Positions 44,787 through 54,516 of a stretch of 64,000 nucleotides of DNA are shown here, one piece after another (within the stretch, counting starts at the first letter, position 1; every line of letters starts with the position of its first letter). The translations under genes and the position numbers were made by a program. The DNA lies in assembly GCA_051418055.1 (NCBI GenBank), contig JBPRGH010000119.1:62001-126000 (forward strand). Direction: 5' to 3'. The notes beneath the pieces are model-generated. The model did not search any database and was not told where the DNA came from. It saw nothing but the letters and a program-made list of their open reading frames with translations. This DNA is from JBPRGH01 sp051418055 (lineage in GTDB: Bacteria > Bacteroidota > Bacteroidia > Cytophagales > Cyclobacteriaceae).

Positions 44787-45551
44787 GTGACAAGTACTTT
44801 ATTAAAAAAATCAATTAGCTATTTTAGAGGGATGAAAATTTTCCGATTACTGTATTCGGCATATGCAGCAATCATTTTTGCTATTTTATTCCTGATATTT
44901 TTTTTACCTCTGTTAGTTCCAAGGTATTTCACTTCCATGTACCAGTTAATTGGTTTAATTAACAGAGTATGGGCAAAGCTATTTTTTATGCTCATTGGGA
45001 TACCTGTAAACATTAAATATCATTCAGCAATAAAAAAACAGCAACAGTATATATTTTGCCCAAATCACTTCTCCTACATTGATATCCCTCTTCTTGGACT
45101 TACAAAACATAATACAGTTTTTGTAGGAAAAAATGATATGGAGAAAATCCCGCTTTTTGGTTTTATGTATAAAGGCCTCCATATTACAGTAGATCGTTCC
45201 AAATTAAAAAGCAGATCTGAAACAATAATAAAGTCGCTAAAAGCAATTGATGAGGGGAAAAGCCTGATCATATTTCCCGAAGGAGGTATAATATCGCAAA
45301 ATCCTCCACAAATGGTTGGGTTTAAAGATGGGGCTTTTCGGGTGGCTATAGAGAAACAAATACCTGTTGTGCCTGTCACAATTGTAAATAATTGGATAAT
45401 TTTGCCTCCTGATCTGCTTTTAAGCTGGAAGCCTGTTCACATGATTTATCATAAACCTATTGAAACTAAAGGTATGACTTTAGATCAGCTGAATGAATTG
45501 AAAATAATAACATACCGCTGCATTGATCAGGAAGTGAAAAAATACTTATAA
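44787..45551 (+). CDS. 1-acyl-sn-glycerol-3-phosphate acyltransferase-like (PlsC)
   Basis: 254 residues (GTG start; an ATG at 44,832 gives a shorter form that still keeps the first helix). The acyltransferase motifs are NHFSYIDIP (HX4D) and IIFPEGGIIS, with PVVPVTIVNN downstream. A hydrophobic segment (about 23-45) anchors it in the inner membrane. It transfers an acyl chain to lysophosphatidate in phospholipid synthesis. It shares the last base with the gatC start (taATG). Confidence 0.88.
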   Translation: MTSTLLKKSISYFRGMKIFRLLYSAYAAIIFAILFLIFFLPLLVPRYFTSMYQLIGLINRVWAKLFFMLIGIPVNIKYHSAIKKQQQYIFCPNHFSYIDIPLLGLTKHNTVFVGKNDMEKIPLFGFMYKGLHITVDRSKLKSRSETIIKSLKAIDEGKSLIIFPEGGIISQNPPQMVGFKDGAFRVAIEKQIPVVPVTIVNNWIILPPDLLLSWKPVHMIYHKPIETKGMTLDQLNELKIITYRCIDQEVKKYL

Positions 45552-45838
45552 TGAAAGTAGATAAAAAGACTTTATATAAGATTGCGCATCTCTCCAGGCT
45601 GGAAATAAAGGAGCAGGATGAGGAACGGATATTGTCTGATATGACAAAGATCCTAACCTGGGTAGAAAAGCTTAATGAAGTGGATACGGAGGGAGTAGAG
45701 CCCCTAACTTCAATGTCGCATGAGGTGAATATATTACGTGAAGATGAGGTAAGGCCGCATCTTGAGCATGAAAAAGCGCTAAAACATGCCCCAAAAAAGG
45801 ACCCTGACTATTTCAGAGTACCTAAAGTTCTTGAATAA
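45551..45838 (+). CDS. gatC: Asp/Glu-tRNA(Asn/Gln) amidotransferase subunit C
   Basis: 95 residues: KTLYKIAHLSRLEI, ILTWVEKLNEVDTEGVEPLTS, then a basic/acidic tail ending DYFRVPKVLE, all standard for GatC. It stabilises GatA in the amidotransferase that corrects misacylated tRNAs. gatA and gatB are not in the window. Confidence 0.93.
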   Translation: MKVDKKTLYKIAHLSRLEIKEQDEERILSDMTKILTWVEKLNEVDTEGVEPLTSMSHEVNILREDEVRPHLEHEKALKHAPKKDPDYFRVPKVLE

Positions 45839-45839
45839 T

Positions 45840-48824
45840 ATGGTAAGATATTTCTGGAGAGACTGGTCAAAACCATTTAGAATATTTCTTTTCTTTCTCT
45901 TGTCTCTTGCTATTGTTAGTGTACTGTTTTTCTGTTTTACCTATTTTTCAGGTTATGAGCTGGTAATCAACTGGAGAAGCCTGGCTTATTTTCAAAATGT
46001 TGATTTTACTCTCAACGAATTAGAGATCTTCCCTTTCCAGCTGGAGATCCCTGCCGATAACATGGTGATCCTGCAACGATTTATTGCATCTCCGCTACAG
46101 GTAAATCTTGTATTAAACCACATTCTCTTAATTTTTGCCTTTATGAGCTTTGTTGTTCTTTTAACTATTGCCAGCTTTTTATCCAGGCTTTGGTTTTTAG
46201 TCAGCATGGCTATATGGATCCTGATTTTATCAAGCCTGCGTTTTGAAATGCTTTTATTCAATGGTGAATCCGGCTATTTACCACTAATTCTTGTTGCAGG
46301 ATCTACAGTTGCACTTACGTATTATTTTAATGATTTTGGTAAAAACATTTCTTTTGTTTCCAGAGCCCTTTTAAATTTTTTGTTAGTCGCTGTTTTAGCT
46401 TTAATCATCTGGTTCTTTTCAGAGAAACAATATCCTTTTCTATTTATAACCTCTAATTCTGTTATTATCCTGATGATCATAAGTGTGATCTTCATCTTAA
46501 TAATATCTCATGAAATTGTTGCCTCCTTTATCTATATTATCACCGGAGCATCTTCGGGAGGAAAGAACAATCATGTCCATTTTTTTATAATCACTGGTAT
46601 TTACCTGATCAATTTAATTCTGCTGTACCTCTACCACATTAATAAAATCAACTGGAACATCTGGTATATAAATCCCTACCTGTTGTTAGTAATCTCTTCA
46701 GTTTTAGGTTTATGGGGTTTTAAGCAGCGCGAAGAGCAGTATAAGCATATATTCCCCTTTGCTCCCATTGGAGGTTATCTTTATTTATCTTTGGCTATTA
46801 TCACTTTTGCAACCATAGGATTTTTTTATGGTTCGGCTAATGATCCTGCTTTTGAAGTTATTGAAGAAGCCATTATTTATGGACATTTATCTTTTGGCTT
46901 CCTCTTTTTGCTTTATATTTTGGCAAACTTCAGTGGCCCGTTGAGCAAAGGGTTGAAAGTTAACAAGATCCTTTATCGCCCTTCATCAATGCCTTATTTT
47001 ATGTTCCGATTTGCAGGACTGGTTGGAGTTTTTGCATTTGTTATTATCGCAGGCTGGAGCATTCCCTTCAATTATACGTTTGGTGCTTTTTTCAATCAAC
47101 AGGGCGATTATGCTAATGTGTCAGGTAATGATTATATGAAAGAAGGCTATTACCAACAGAGCCGTATTTATGCTTTCTTAAATCATCATGCAAATTATGC
47201 CCTGGCAAATTATTATGAGGACCGAAATCAAATGGGACGGGCAAGTTCATCTTATATTAAAGCCATTACAGGCGACCCTTCCCCTCAGGCATATGTAAAC
47301 CTGGCAACACTTTACGAGAATAGTGACAGATATTTTGATGCTTTATTTACGCTGCAGGAAGGGGCAACATTTAATGAAAGCGGTCCGGTATATAATAACC
47401 TGGCTCTTCTATACTCTAAAACAGATATTATTGATTCTACATTTTATTATCTGGAAAAAGCTTTATACGACAATGATTCGCATGATGAGGCAGTTGCTAA
47501 TCTTGAAGCTTTTGCGGCTGTACATAATTTAGGCTCTTATATAGATTCCCTTGAATATCAGGTTCAGGAAGATGATATTTTATTCTTGAACAATAAGGTA
47601 GTAAGATATAATCAGCAGAAAAGGTTTTTCGGTAATATTCCTGATGTGATAGTAAAAGCTAAGGATACTAATTTATTTGCTGCCGGATTAGCCTATAATT
47701 ACCTGATAAATACCGTTTATCATGAAGATACAGCTAATATAAAATCTGTTATTGGACTTTCTGATAAATTTCTCAACACTGTTTATAACGAAAATATCCG
47801 GTATGGACAATCTGCGGCAGATTATTATCATTTTTATGTTGCTGATGCATTTCGTAGACTTAATTTACTGGCAAATGACAGTTATACCAACAATGCCAAA
47901 TACTTCAAAATGTTAGGTATTTGGGCCCTGGAGCAGGAGGCACCGGATCAGGCAGCTATTTTCTTTAGATCTGCAAGAACAGAAGGTGCTACTTCTGTAG
48001 CCTGGCTGGAGGCATTTAGCCTTTTGCTCGACAACAATATTGACAGTACACTACAGGTAATTGATTTTGCAAGGAATGATACCATTAACACTTTTATCAT
48101 TCAAGAAATGGCTAAGGCTAAACCTGGTGATTCAGATCAGGAGACCCTTTTTTATTTAAAATATCATCTTCCTTACTACGATACTACTTCTTTTAAAAAT
48201 TTAGTAAATACTATTAAAGACAGTAATTTACGTGCTGAAGCAATTCTTTCATTTAGCAAAAGACTTTTTGATTACGATCTTACAGAACCTGCAATTATGA
48301 TATATTCGATGCTTGCAGACCTCCAGCTAACTGATCAAATGCTTTTTGATAAAATAATTAATTATGAAATGAAGCTTTTTGCGGACCAGGGACGTATTAT
48401 GGCTCTGGCCAATTATATTAATGATAATGATATCGAATTTTCATTCTCAAATTTTGATCAAAGAGTATTTTATACCGGCATGTTAAATGCGGCATCAGGT
48501 GATAGTACCGGTGCTCTTAAAAACTTTAGATGGGTAGCTAATAATTTACCTTTTAATGAAATGGAAGTTGTAAAGGCAACGGAGTATATCAGCCTCTATA
48601 CAAAAGATGATTTTGAGGTATATAACCTACTTTTAAATGCCTTAGAATTAAATCCTAAATCAGTACGCTTACTAAAAGCCTACACAATAGAGGCCACACG
48701 ACTAGGGCTGGATGACTTTGCTTCTCATACACTTGAGGAACTGAAACAATTAGTCCTACCAACGCATTATAATTCTTTTATTCAAAAACTGAAAGAATTA
48801 CAGGAGGAAGAATTTCAGGAGTAA
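45840..48824 (+). CDS. Large membrane protein with TPR repeats
   Basis: 994 residues from ATG 45,840, two bases after gatC; a longer frame would start inside gatC. About eleven membrane helices occupy the first 420 residues. A long periplasmic part with tetratricopeptide-like repeats follows (YKEGYYQQSRIYAFLNHH, ALANYYEDRNQMGRASS, AYVNLATLYENSDRYFDAL, VYNNLALLYSKTDI). No enzymatic motif is seen. It may be a scaffold or envelope assembly factor. Family not recognised. Confidence 0.7.
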   Translation: MVRYFWRDWSKPFRIFLFFLLSLAIVSVLFFCFTYFSGYELVINWRSLAYFQNVDFTLNELEIFPFQLEIPADNMVILQRFIASPLQVNLVLNHILLIFAFMSFVVLLTIASFLSRLWFLVSMAIWILILSSLRFEMLLFNGESGYLPLILVAGSTVALTYYFNDFGKNISFVSRALLNFLLVAVLALIIWFFSEKQYPFLFITSNSVIILMIISVIFILIISHEIVASFIYIITGASSGGKNNHVHFFIITGIYLINLILLYLYHINKINWNIWYINPYLLLVISSVLGLWGFKQREEQYKHIFPFAPIGGYLYLSLAIITFATIGFFYGSANDPAFEVIEEAIIYGHLSFGFLFLLYILANFSGPLSKGLKVNKILYRPSSMPYFMFRFAGLVGVFAFVIIAGWSIPFNYTFGAFFNQQGDYANVSGNDYMKEGYYQQSRIYAFLNHHANYALANYYEDRNQMGRASSSYIKAITGDPSPQAYVNLATLYENSDRYFDALFTLQEGATFNESGPVYNNLALLYSKTDIIDSTFYYLEKALYDNDSHDEAVANLEAFAAVHNLGSYIDSLEYQVQEDDILFLNNKVVRYNQQKRFFGNIPDVIVKAKDTNLFAAGLAYNYLINTVYHEDTANIKSVIGLSDKFLNTVYNENIRYGQSAADYYHFYVADAFRRLNLLANDSYTNNAKYFKMLGIWALEQEAPDQAAIFFRSARTEGATSVAWLEAFSLLLDNNIDSTLQVIDFARNDTINTFIIQEMAKAKPGDSDQETLFYLKYHLPYYDTTSFKNLVNTIKDSNLRAEAILSFSKRLFDYDLTEPAIMIYSMLADLQLTDQMLFDKIINYEMKLFADQGRIMALANYINDNDIEFSFSNFDQRVFYTGMLNAASGDSTGALKNFRWVANNLPFNEMEVVKATEYISLYTKDDFEVYNLLLNALELNPKSVRLLKAYTIEATRLGLDDFASHTLEELKQLVLPTHYNSFIQKLKELQEEEFQE

Positions 48825-48829
48825 GAACC

Positions 48830-49291
48830 TTAATCCTGAAGAGCAGAATTTACTATTTGCTGTATCTTATTGTTAATTTTAGGCAAAAGTTCTTCACAGG
48901 CATGCAGTTCGTAATATTCAGCATATCTTCCCATCCGCCATATACCCACATGGCTTAACCCATTGGTACCTTTCCAGACCAGTAGTTTTAATGGTAACTC
49001 CATTCCCATTCGCTGATCACATTGCATTAGCTGAGTGCCAATTTTAGGATCACCAAATAATATTAGAGTAGTTGGCAGTAACTCCATACCCGCTTTTTCA
49101 GCTGCTTTGGAATGCTCTATTACAGAGAATACGTTTAAATCATTACGCTCTATCTCAGACTTCAGGTCCTCCACAAGCTGCTCAACGGATTTATCGGAAT
49201 TTAATACCAGCAAAGAATCTTCGGCTTCTACTACTTCCTGTGTATTACATGAAATAAATAAAAGAATTAACGAGAGCTTTAGATAATACAT
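48830..49291 (-). CDS. DUF302 lipoprotein
   Basis: 153 residues with a lipoprotein signal (LILLFISC) and a DUF302 domain (about 35-150: SVEQLVEDLKSEIERNDLNVFSVIEHSKAAEKAG, then LILFGDPKIGTQLMQCDQRMGMELPLKLLVW). The domain binds small ligands or forms part of stress proteins; function unknown. Convergent with the TPR gene, 6 bp apart. Confidence 0.85.
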   Translation of the reverse strand: MYYLKLSLILLFISCNTQEVVEAEDSLLVLNSDKSVEQLVEDLKSEIERNDLNVFSVIEHSKAAEKAGMELLPTTLILFGDPKIGTQLMQCDQRMGMELPLKLLVWKGTNGLSHVGIWRMGRYAEYYELHACEELLPKINNKIQQIVNSALQD

Positions 49292-49370
49292 ATTTTCTCT
49301 TGTTTTAAAGGAAATATAATTAATAAGCAGGTAAAATCTAAGGATGTTTAAATTAATGGGTTTAAATTTT

Positions 49371-49378
49371 TACCTTTG
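49371..49378 (+). promoter_or_regulatory. Promoter element before gcvT
   Basis: TACCTTTG fits TAnnTTTG, 21 bp before the gcvT ATG. Confidence 0.5.
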
Positions 49379-49398
49379 TGCCGCTAAAAAAGATACGC

Positions 49399-50487
49399 AT
49401 GGAACCAAAGAAACTACCTTTACACGAGATTCACGAATTTTACAATGCCAGGATGACTGCATTTGCAGGTTACCTTATGCCTGTAAGATATTCCTCTGAC
49501 AAAGATGAGCATATGGCGGTAAGAAACAGCGTAGGGATCTTTGATGTATCCCATATGGGTGAATTTATTCTTAGAGGACCAAAAGCCCTTGACCTGATAC
49601 AAAAAATAACCACTAATGATGCCTCTAAACTTTTTCCCGGACGAGCACAATACTCCTGTTTACCAAATGGACAGGGTGGCATTGTTGATGACCTGATCGT
49701 TTATATGCTCGCTGAGAATGAATACATGCTGGTCGTTAATGCTGCAAATATTGAAAAAGACTGGAACTGGATTTCCTCTCAGAATGACATGGGAGTTGAG
49801 ATGGAAAATATCTCTGATGATATCTGCCTCTTTGCAGTACAGGGACCTAATGCCACAAAAGTTCTACAGGATCTTACCGACACTGATCTTTCTTCAATAA
49901 AATTTTATCATTTTGAAAGCGGGACCTTTGCTGGTGCAGAGAATGTAATAATTTCTGCAACAGGATATACAGGTTCAGGTGGGTTTGAACTTTATATAAA
50001 TAAAAAAGATGCACCCGAAATTTTCAGAAAAATAATGGAAGCGGGTGAAAAATTTAAAATTAAACCTATAGGCTTAGGAGCCCGGGATACATTAAGGATG
50101 GAGATGGGTTACTGCTTATATGGTAATGATATCGATGATACCACCTCTCCTATCGAAGCAGGCCTTGGATGGATCACAAAATTTGATAAAGATTTTATTA
50201 ATAAGGAAGAGTTTGAAAAACAAAAGAAAGAGGGAGTTGCTGAAAAGCTGGTAGGTTTTAAAATGGTCGACCGGGGAATACCTCGTCAGGGATATAGCAT
50301 ACTAAACGGCGCGAATGAAGAAATTGGCCGTGTAACCTCAGGAACTATGTCTCCTTCATTAAATATTGGTATTGGTTTAGGGTATGTAAAAACAGGATTT
50401 GCAAAACCAGGTACCACTATTTTCATCAATATCCGGGATAGGTCTTATGAGGCTAAGATCGAAAAGTTACCATTACTGAATAATTAA
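49399..50487 (+). CDS. gcvT: Aminomethyltransferase (glycine cleavage T protein)
   Basis: 362 residues from ATG 49,399 (MEPKKLPLHEIHEF), placed properly after the promoter element. It carries the folate-dependent step of glycine cleavage. GcvT marks: GIFDVSHMGEF, DGLIVYM-type DDLIVYMLAENEYMLVVNAAN, ISATGYTGSGGFELY, RDTLRMEMGYCLYGND and the C-terminal VTSGTMSPSLNIGIGLGYV. No gcvP or gcvH adjacent. Confidence 0.95.
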   Translation: MEPKKLPLHEIHEFYNARMTAFAGYLMPVRYSSDKDEHMAVRNSVGIFDVSHMGEFILRGPKALDLIQKITTNDASKLFPGRAQYSCLPNGQGGIVDDLIVYMLAENEYMLVVNAANIEKDWNWISSQNDMGVEMENISDDICLFAVQGPNATKVLQDLTDTDLSSIKFYHFESGTFAGAENVIISATGYTGSGGFELYINKKDAPEIFRKIMEAGEKFKIKPIGLGARDTLRMEMGYCLYGNDIDDTTSPIEAGLGWITKFDKDFINKEEFEKQKKEGVAEKLVGFKMVDRGIPRQGYSILNGANEEIGRVTSGTMSPSLNIGIGLGYVKTGFAKPGTTIFINIRDRSYEAKIEKLPLLNN

Positions 50488-50492
50488 AAATT

Positions 50493-51203
50493 GTGAGAAA
50501 AATTGATGTTTGTCTGAGCCCTCAATTACTGGGGCTCTACGACCTTGAGGGACGAATTGTTGTGGTGGTTGATATTTTACGCGCAACTTCCTGTATGGTA
50601 TCTGCTTTTGGTCATGGTATAAGATCAATTATACCATTTGCCGACGCTGATGCATGCCTGCAAATGCGCCGGTCCGGTTATATTGTGGCAGGGGAACGAA
50701 ACGGAAAAAAAATCGAAGGCTTCGATCTTGGAAATTCTCCCCTTCATTATGTTGAAGATGAATTTACAGGTGAAAAACTAGCAATGACTACCACTAATGG
50801 TACAGTTGCCATAAATAGTTCAAGGGAGGCTAAGGAGCTGCTGATTGGAGCATTCCTAAATCTTTCAGCACTAACAGAATACCTTAAAACTAAAACAGAA
50901 GATATCCTCATTTTATGTGCAGGCTGGAAAGGTAAAGTAAACCTTGAGGATACTCTTTTTGCCGGAGCACTTGTTAACAATCTAAAGAACGAATGTGAAT
51001 GTGAGTGTGATGCTCCTCAGCTGGCAGAAACGGTGTGGTTGTCGGCCAAACACGATCCAATGGGATATCTTAGATCCTCCTCACATGTACAGCGGCTTAA
51101 AAATTTAGATATTGAAGAAGATATCGAGTTTTGCCTAACACTTAATGCTTATAATCTCATACCTTTTTTAGATGGAGATCAGCTGGTTGCAAAATATTTT
51201 TAA
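50493..51203 (+). CDS. 2-phosphosulfolactate phosphatase-like (ComB)
   Basis: 236 residues with a GTG start. ComB-family marks are VVDILRATSCMVSAFGHG, GERNGKKIEGFDLGNSP and TTTNGTVAI. The archetype removes phosphate from phosphosulfolactate in coenzyme M synthesis; in Bacteroidota the real substrate may be another sulfonate. It starts 5 bp after gcvT and is convergent with trkH, overlapping by 4 bp. Confidence 0.87.
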   Translation: MRKIDVCLSPQLLGLYDLEGRIVVVVDILRATSCMVSAFGHGIRSIIPFADADACLQMRRSGYIVAGERNGKKIEGFDLGNSPLHYVEDEFTGEKLAMTTTNGTVAINSSREAKELLIGAFLNLSALTEYLKTKTEDILILCAGWKGKVNLEDTLFAGALVNNLKNECECECDAPQLAETVWLSAKHDPMGYLRSSSHVQRLKNLDIEEDIEFCLTLNAYNLIPFLDGDQLVAKYF

Positions 51204-52654
51204 TATTTCTTCCAGAATGACCTGCTGAAAAGCATCAATACTGTAAATAACTCAAGGCGACCGAGTAACATCAGGAAGCATAGCAGCCATTTAGCAAAAG
51301 GAGTAACTTCTGAAAAAGTATAAGCAGGCCCTACATCGCCAATACCAGGGCCGATATTCCCGAGGGAGGTTGCAACAGCTCCTAGCGCCGTTTCGAAATC
51401 CATCCCGGTAAATGAAATGACAAATACAGCTAACCCAAAGATTAGCAGGTAGATCATAATAAAAGCGAGTACATTATACGTGATCTCCCTGCTTACCGCC
51501 ACTCCATTAAGCCTTACCGGAATGATAGCACTTGGATGTAACTGTCTCTTCATTTCCAAAAAGCTATTCTTAAAAAGAAGGGTATGACGTACTACTTTTA
51601 TACCCCCAGAGGTCGAACCAGCACTACCTCCCATAAACATAAACAAAAAGAAAATAACTGTAAGGAAAGGGGCCCATGCCGTATAATCCGCAGAAGCAAA
51701 ACCAGTTGTAGTTATAATAGAAACAACCTGGAATAAGGTATCCCTGAAGGACTTTTCAAAGCTTTCCCATTGCACGGAAAATACAAAAACTGAGAGTACA
51801 ACAGAACTGATAATAATAAGCAGTGTGTAATTCCTAAATTCTTCATTTCGCCAGGATTTAAACAGCTTTCCTTTTAAAGCAAAATAGGTTATGGTAAAAT
51901 TAGTACCAGCCAAAAACATAAAAACAATAATGACATACTGGATAAAGGGTGAATCATAATACGCTATACTTTCCTGCCTTGTAGAAAAACCTCCTGTAGC
52001 CATAGTGGTAAGAGAGTGATTAATGGCATCATAAAAAGTCATTCCTCCAAACATGAGTAAGACCATTTCAGCAAGTGTTAAACCAAGATATATAAACCAA
52101 AGTCGTTTAGCTACCTCTTTTATACGGGGTTTCATTTTATCCGGAGTTATGCCCGGAGCCTCAGCAACAAAAAGTTGCATACCACCAATACCTAATATAG
52201 GAAGTATAGCCACTGCCAAAACTATTATACCCATTCCTCCAATCCATTGGGTAAGGCTCCTCCAGAAGAGTAAGGCACGTGGAAAGCTATCGAGATTATT
52301 TATTATTGAAGCACCTGTTGTAGTTAAACCGGAGATTGTCTCGAAAAAAGCATCAGTAAAGTAAGGGATATGCCCACTTAGTATATAAGGTAAACAGCCT
52401 ACCAGTGACATAAAAACCCATCCCATGGTTACAATCAGGTAACCATCCTTTTTCTTTATATCACTTGCTTCAAAACCTTTGGTTAAGAAACGCAACAATA
52501 ATCCTATAGATATCGCTATCGCCCCACTTATCAAAATATATGAAAAAGGCTCTTTATAATAAAAGGCAAATGGCAGGCATAGCCACATAAAAAGACCATT
52601 GAGGATCAACAAGATCCCCAGGATGTTAATTACCCCTTTGTAATTAATTGTCAT
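51200..52654 (-). CDS. trkH: TrkH-family potassium uptake protein
   Basis: 484 residues, about ten helices, with four pore loops containing a conserved Gly (SGLTTTGASI, TMATGGFSTR, TTTGFASAD, ATSLGNIGPG). It transports K+ together with the TrkA protein encoded just upstream on the same strand. Confidence 0.95.
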   Translation of the reverse strand: MTINYKGVINILGILLILNGLFMWLCLPFAFYYKEPFSYILISGAIAISIGLLLRFLTKGFEASDIKKKDGYLIVTMGWVFMSLVGCLPYILSGHIPYFTDAFFETISGLTTTGASIINNLDSFPRALLFWRSLTQWIGGMGIIVLAVAILPILGIGGMQLFVAEAPGITPDKMKPRIKEVAKRLWFIYLGLTLAEMVLLMFGGMTFYDAINHSLTTMATGGFSTRQESIAYYDSPFIQYVIIVFMFLAGTNFTITYFALKGKLFKSWRNEEFRNYTLLIIISSVVLSVFVFSVQWESFEKSFRDTLFQVVSIITTTGFASADYTAWAPFLTVIFFLFMFMGGSAGSTSGGIKVVRHTLLFKNSFLEMKRQLHPSAIIPVRLNGVAVSREITYNVLAFIMIYLLIFGLAVFVISFTGMDFETALGAVATSLGNIGPGIGDVGPAYTFSEVTPFAKWLLCFLMLLGRLELFTVLMLFSRSFWKKY

Positions 52655-52692
52655 TAATGATATTTTTTATGGCTAAAGAAATAGATAAAGGT

Positions 52693-54033
52693 TTATTTAA
52701 AATATTCCTCAACTTCATGAATATACTCCGGGCGACATAAAACAACTGCACGATCTTTAGGCCTGAACTGGAAATTGCCCAGCGTAGTAAACCCTTGTCC
52801 ATTACGGACAACACCTCCTATTATAGCACCTTTTGGAAAATCAAGGTTACGTATTTCCTTTTCAGTAATTTTCGAACCTGCTTTTACTATAAATTCAAGT
52901 ATCTCTGCGTCCACACCATGGATACTCGTCAAATTAATAACATCACCCTTCCTGATATATCGAAAAATAAAGTTTGCAGCAATAAGCTTTTTATTGATCA
53001 TAGTGTCAACACCTATATTTTGAGATAAGTGTATATAATCTACATTTTCAACAAGTGAAATTGTCTTCTTTACATTTCTATTTTTAGCAACAAGACAGGA
53101 GATAATATTTGTTTCTGAATTCCCTGTCACGGCAATAAAGGCATCCATATTTTCAATCCCCTCTTCCTCGAGAAGCTCAACATCACGCCCATCACCATTA
53201 ATTACCATTACATTTCTCAGCTGATCGGCGAGCTCAAAACATTTATCCTTATCAATCTCAATAAGTTTAACATTGAACTTCCTGCTAAGCCGTTTTGCTG
53301 CGTGAAAGCCTACTTTACTGCCGCCAAGGATCATAATATTTTTTATGCCCTCTTTTTTCTTTCCACTGAGCTCCAGGACCTGATCAACACCATCAGGTTG
53401 AGCTATAAAATAAGCGTGATCACCTAAACGAAAATAGTTTTCCCCATGGGGTATTATTGTTTTATTCTCCCGTAAAATCGCTACAGTTAAAAAATTCTGA
53501 TCAGGATTTAAATGAGCAGCCTCTACAAGTGATTTATCTTTAAGCTTGCTGTTCTCATCAATGGTTACGCCTATAAGACTAAGCCTTCCCTCATCAAAAT
53601 CAAAAGTATCTGTAAGTGCTACTTCTTTTAAAAGCCTTTTGATCTCTTTTGCAGCAAGTGATTCCGGAGAAATAACCTCATCAATACCCAGGTTCTTCAA
53701 GTCCAGCTTATCTTTATCCACCAGATACTCCAGGTTCTCTATTCTCGCTATTGTTTTTTTAGCGCCTAAATTTTTTCCAATAATAGCCGTGGTAATATTG
53801 GTTTCTTCAGAGGAAGTTACAGCTATTAAAAGATCAGCGCTGGCCACATCTGCTTCATCGAGTATACGAAAAGAAGTAGAATTTCCCTTTATAGTAGCAA
53901 CATCAAGAGAATTAGCTATTTGTTTAAGCCTATCCGAATCCTTGTCTATCACTACTATATCTTGCTCTTCATAAGCAAGTAGCTTTGCCAGATGAAATCC
54001 GACTTCTCCCGCACCGGCAATTACAATTCTCAT
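52693..54033 (-). CDS. trkA: Trk system potassium regulator TrkA
   Basis: 446 residues with two NAD-binding RCK halves: IVIAGAGEVGFHLAKLLAYEEQDIVVIDKD (about 3-32) and IMILGGSKVGFHAAKRLS (about 233-250), each followed by a TrkA-C domain. It gates TrkH. The two genes are 38 bp apart. Confidence 0.96.
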   Translation of the reverse strand: MRIVIAGAGEVGFHLAKLLAYEEQDIVVIDKDSDRLKQIANSLDVATIKGNSTSFRILDEADVASADLLIAVTSSEETNITTAIIGKNLGAKKTIARIENLEYLVDKDKLDLKNLGIDEVISPESLAAKEIKRLLKEVALTDTFDFDEGRLSLIGVTIDENSKLKDKSLVEAAHLNPDQNFLTVAILRENKTIIPHGENYFRLGDHAYFIAQPDGVDQVLELSGKKKEGIKNIMILGGSKVGFHAAKRLSRKFNVKLIEIDKDKCFELADQLRNVMVINGDGRDVELLEEEGIENMDAFIAVTGNSETNIISCLVAKNRNVKKTISLVENVDYIHLSQNIGVDTMINKKLIAANFIFRYIRKGDVINLTSIHGVDAEILEFIVKAGSKITEKEIRNLDFPKGAIIGGVVRNGQGFTTLGNFQFRPKDRAVVLCRPEYIHEVEEYFK

Positions 54034-54045
54034 AATATAAATTGG

Positions 54046-54516
54046 TTATTCAACCTCATCATTTTCCTCAACACGTATCCCCACAGCTAAAATATCACGT
54101 AACGAATCTGTACGCATATAATGCTGTACACGCATCTGATACTTCTGATTTTCAAATTGGTGAGCATCTAACAATAAAAACTGATGCCCATATATATCTC
54201 CTATCCCACCCTCACCATAAGGCTTTCCGGTTTTAGGATCAAAAAGTTTAAAATTTACCAGATCTGTTTTAAGAACCTGCCCTAAGGTATCCTCCAGATA
54301 ATAAGTAACATATAAATTTTGAAAAGGATATTCTAAGGTATTTCTTATATTAAGATAAACATCATAAGTACCTTCTTCCTGAATTGAAAAATCAAAGACA
54401 GGTATAGAATCTACATGCCATATACCTCCGGCAAATTCTTCATTTTCTTCGTACACTCTTTCAGGATCACAACAACTAAATATGATCACTATAAAAAGAA
54501 ACAGGATGTTTCTCAT
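54046..54516 (-). CDS. gldH: Gliding motility lipoprotein GldH
   Basis: 156 residues. Lipoprotein signal (FIVIIFSCC), then HVDSIPVFDFSIQ, NTLEYPFQNLYVTYYL, GKPYGEGGIGDIYGHQFLLL, the pattern of GldH. In Flavobacterium it is part of the gliding/type-9 secretion machinery. Here it overlaps the ricT gene by 4 bp, the arrangement usual in this phylum. Confidence 0.9.
   Translation of the reverse strand: MRNILFLFIVIIFSCCDPERVYEENEEFAGGIWHVDSIPVFDFSIQEEGTYDVYLNIRNTLEYPFQNLYVTYYLEDTLGQVLKTDLVNFKLFDPKTGKPYGEGGIGDIYGHQFLLLDAHQFENQKYQMRVQHYMRTDSLRDILAVGIRVEENDEVE

Noticed and set aside
45786..45839. TPR protein starting inside gatC
   Set aside because: The ATG at 45,840 immediately after gatC gives a membrane-helix start, and the extra residues come from the out-of-frame gatC end.
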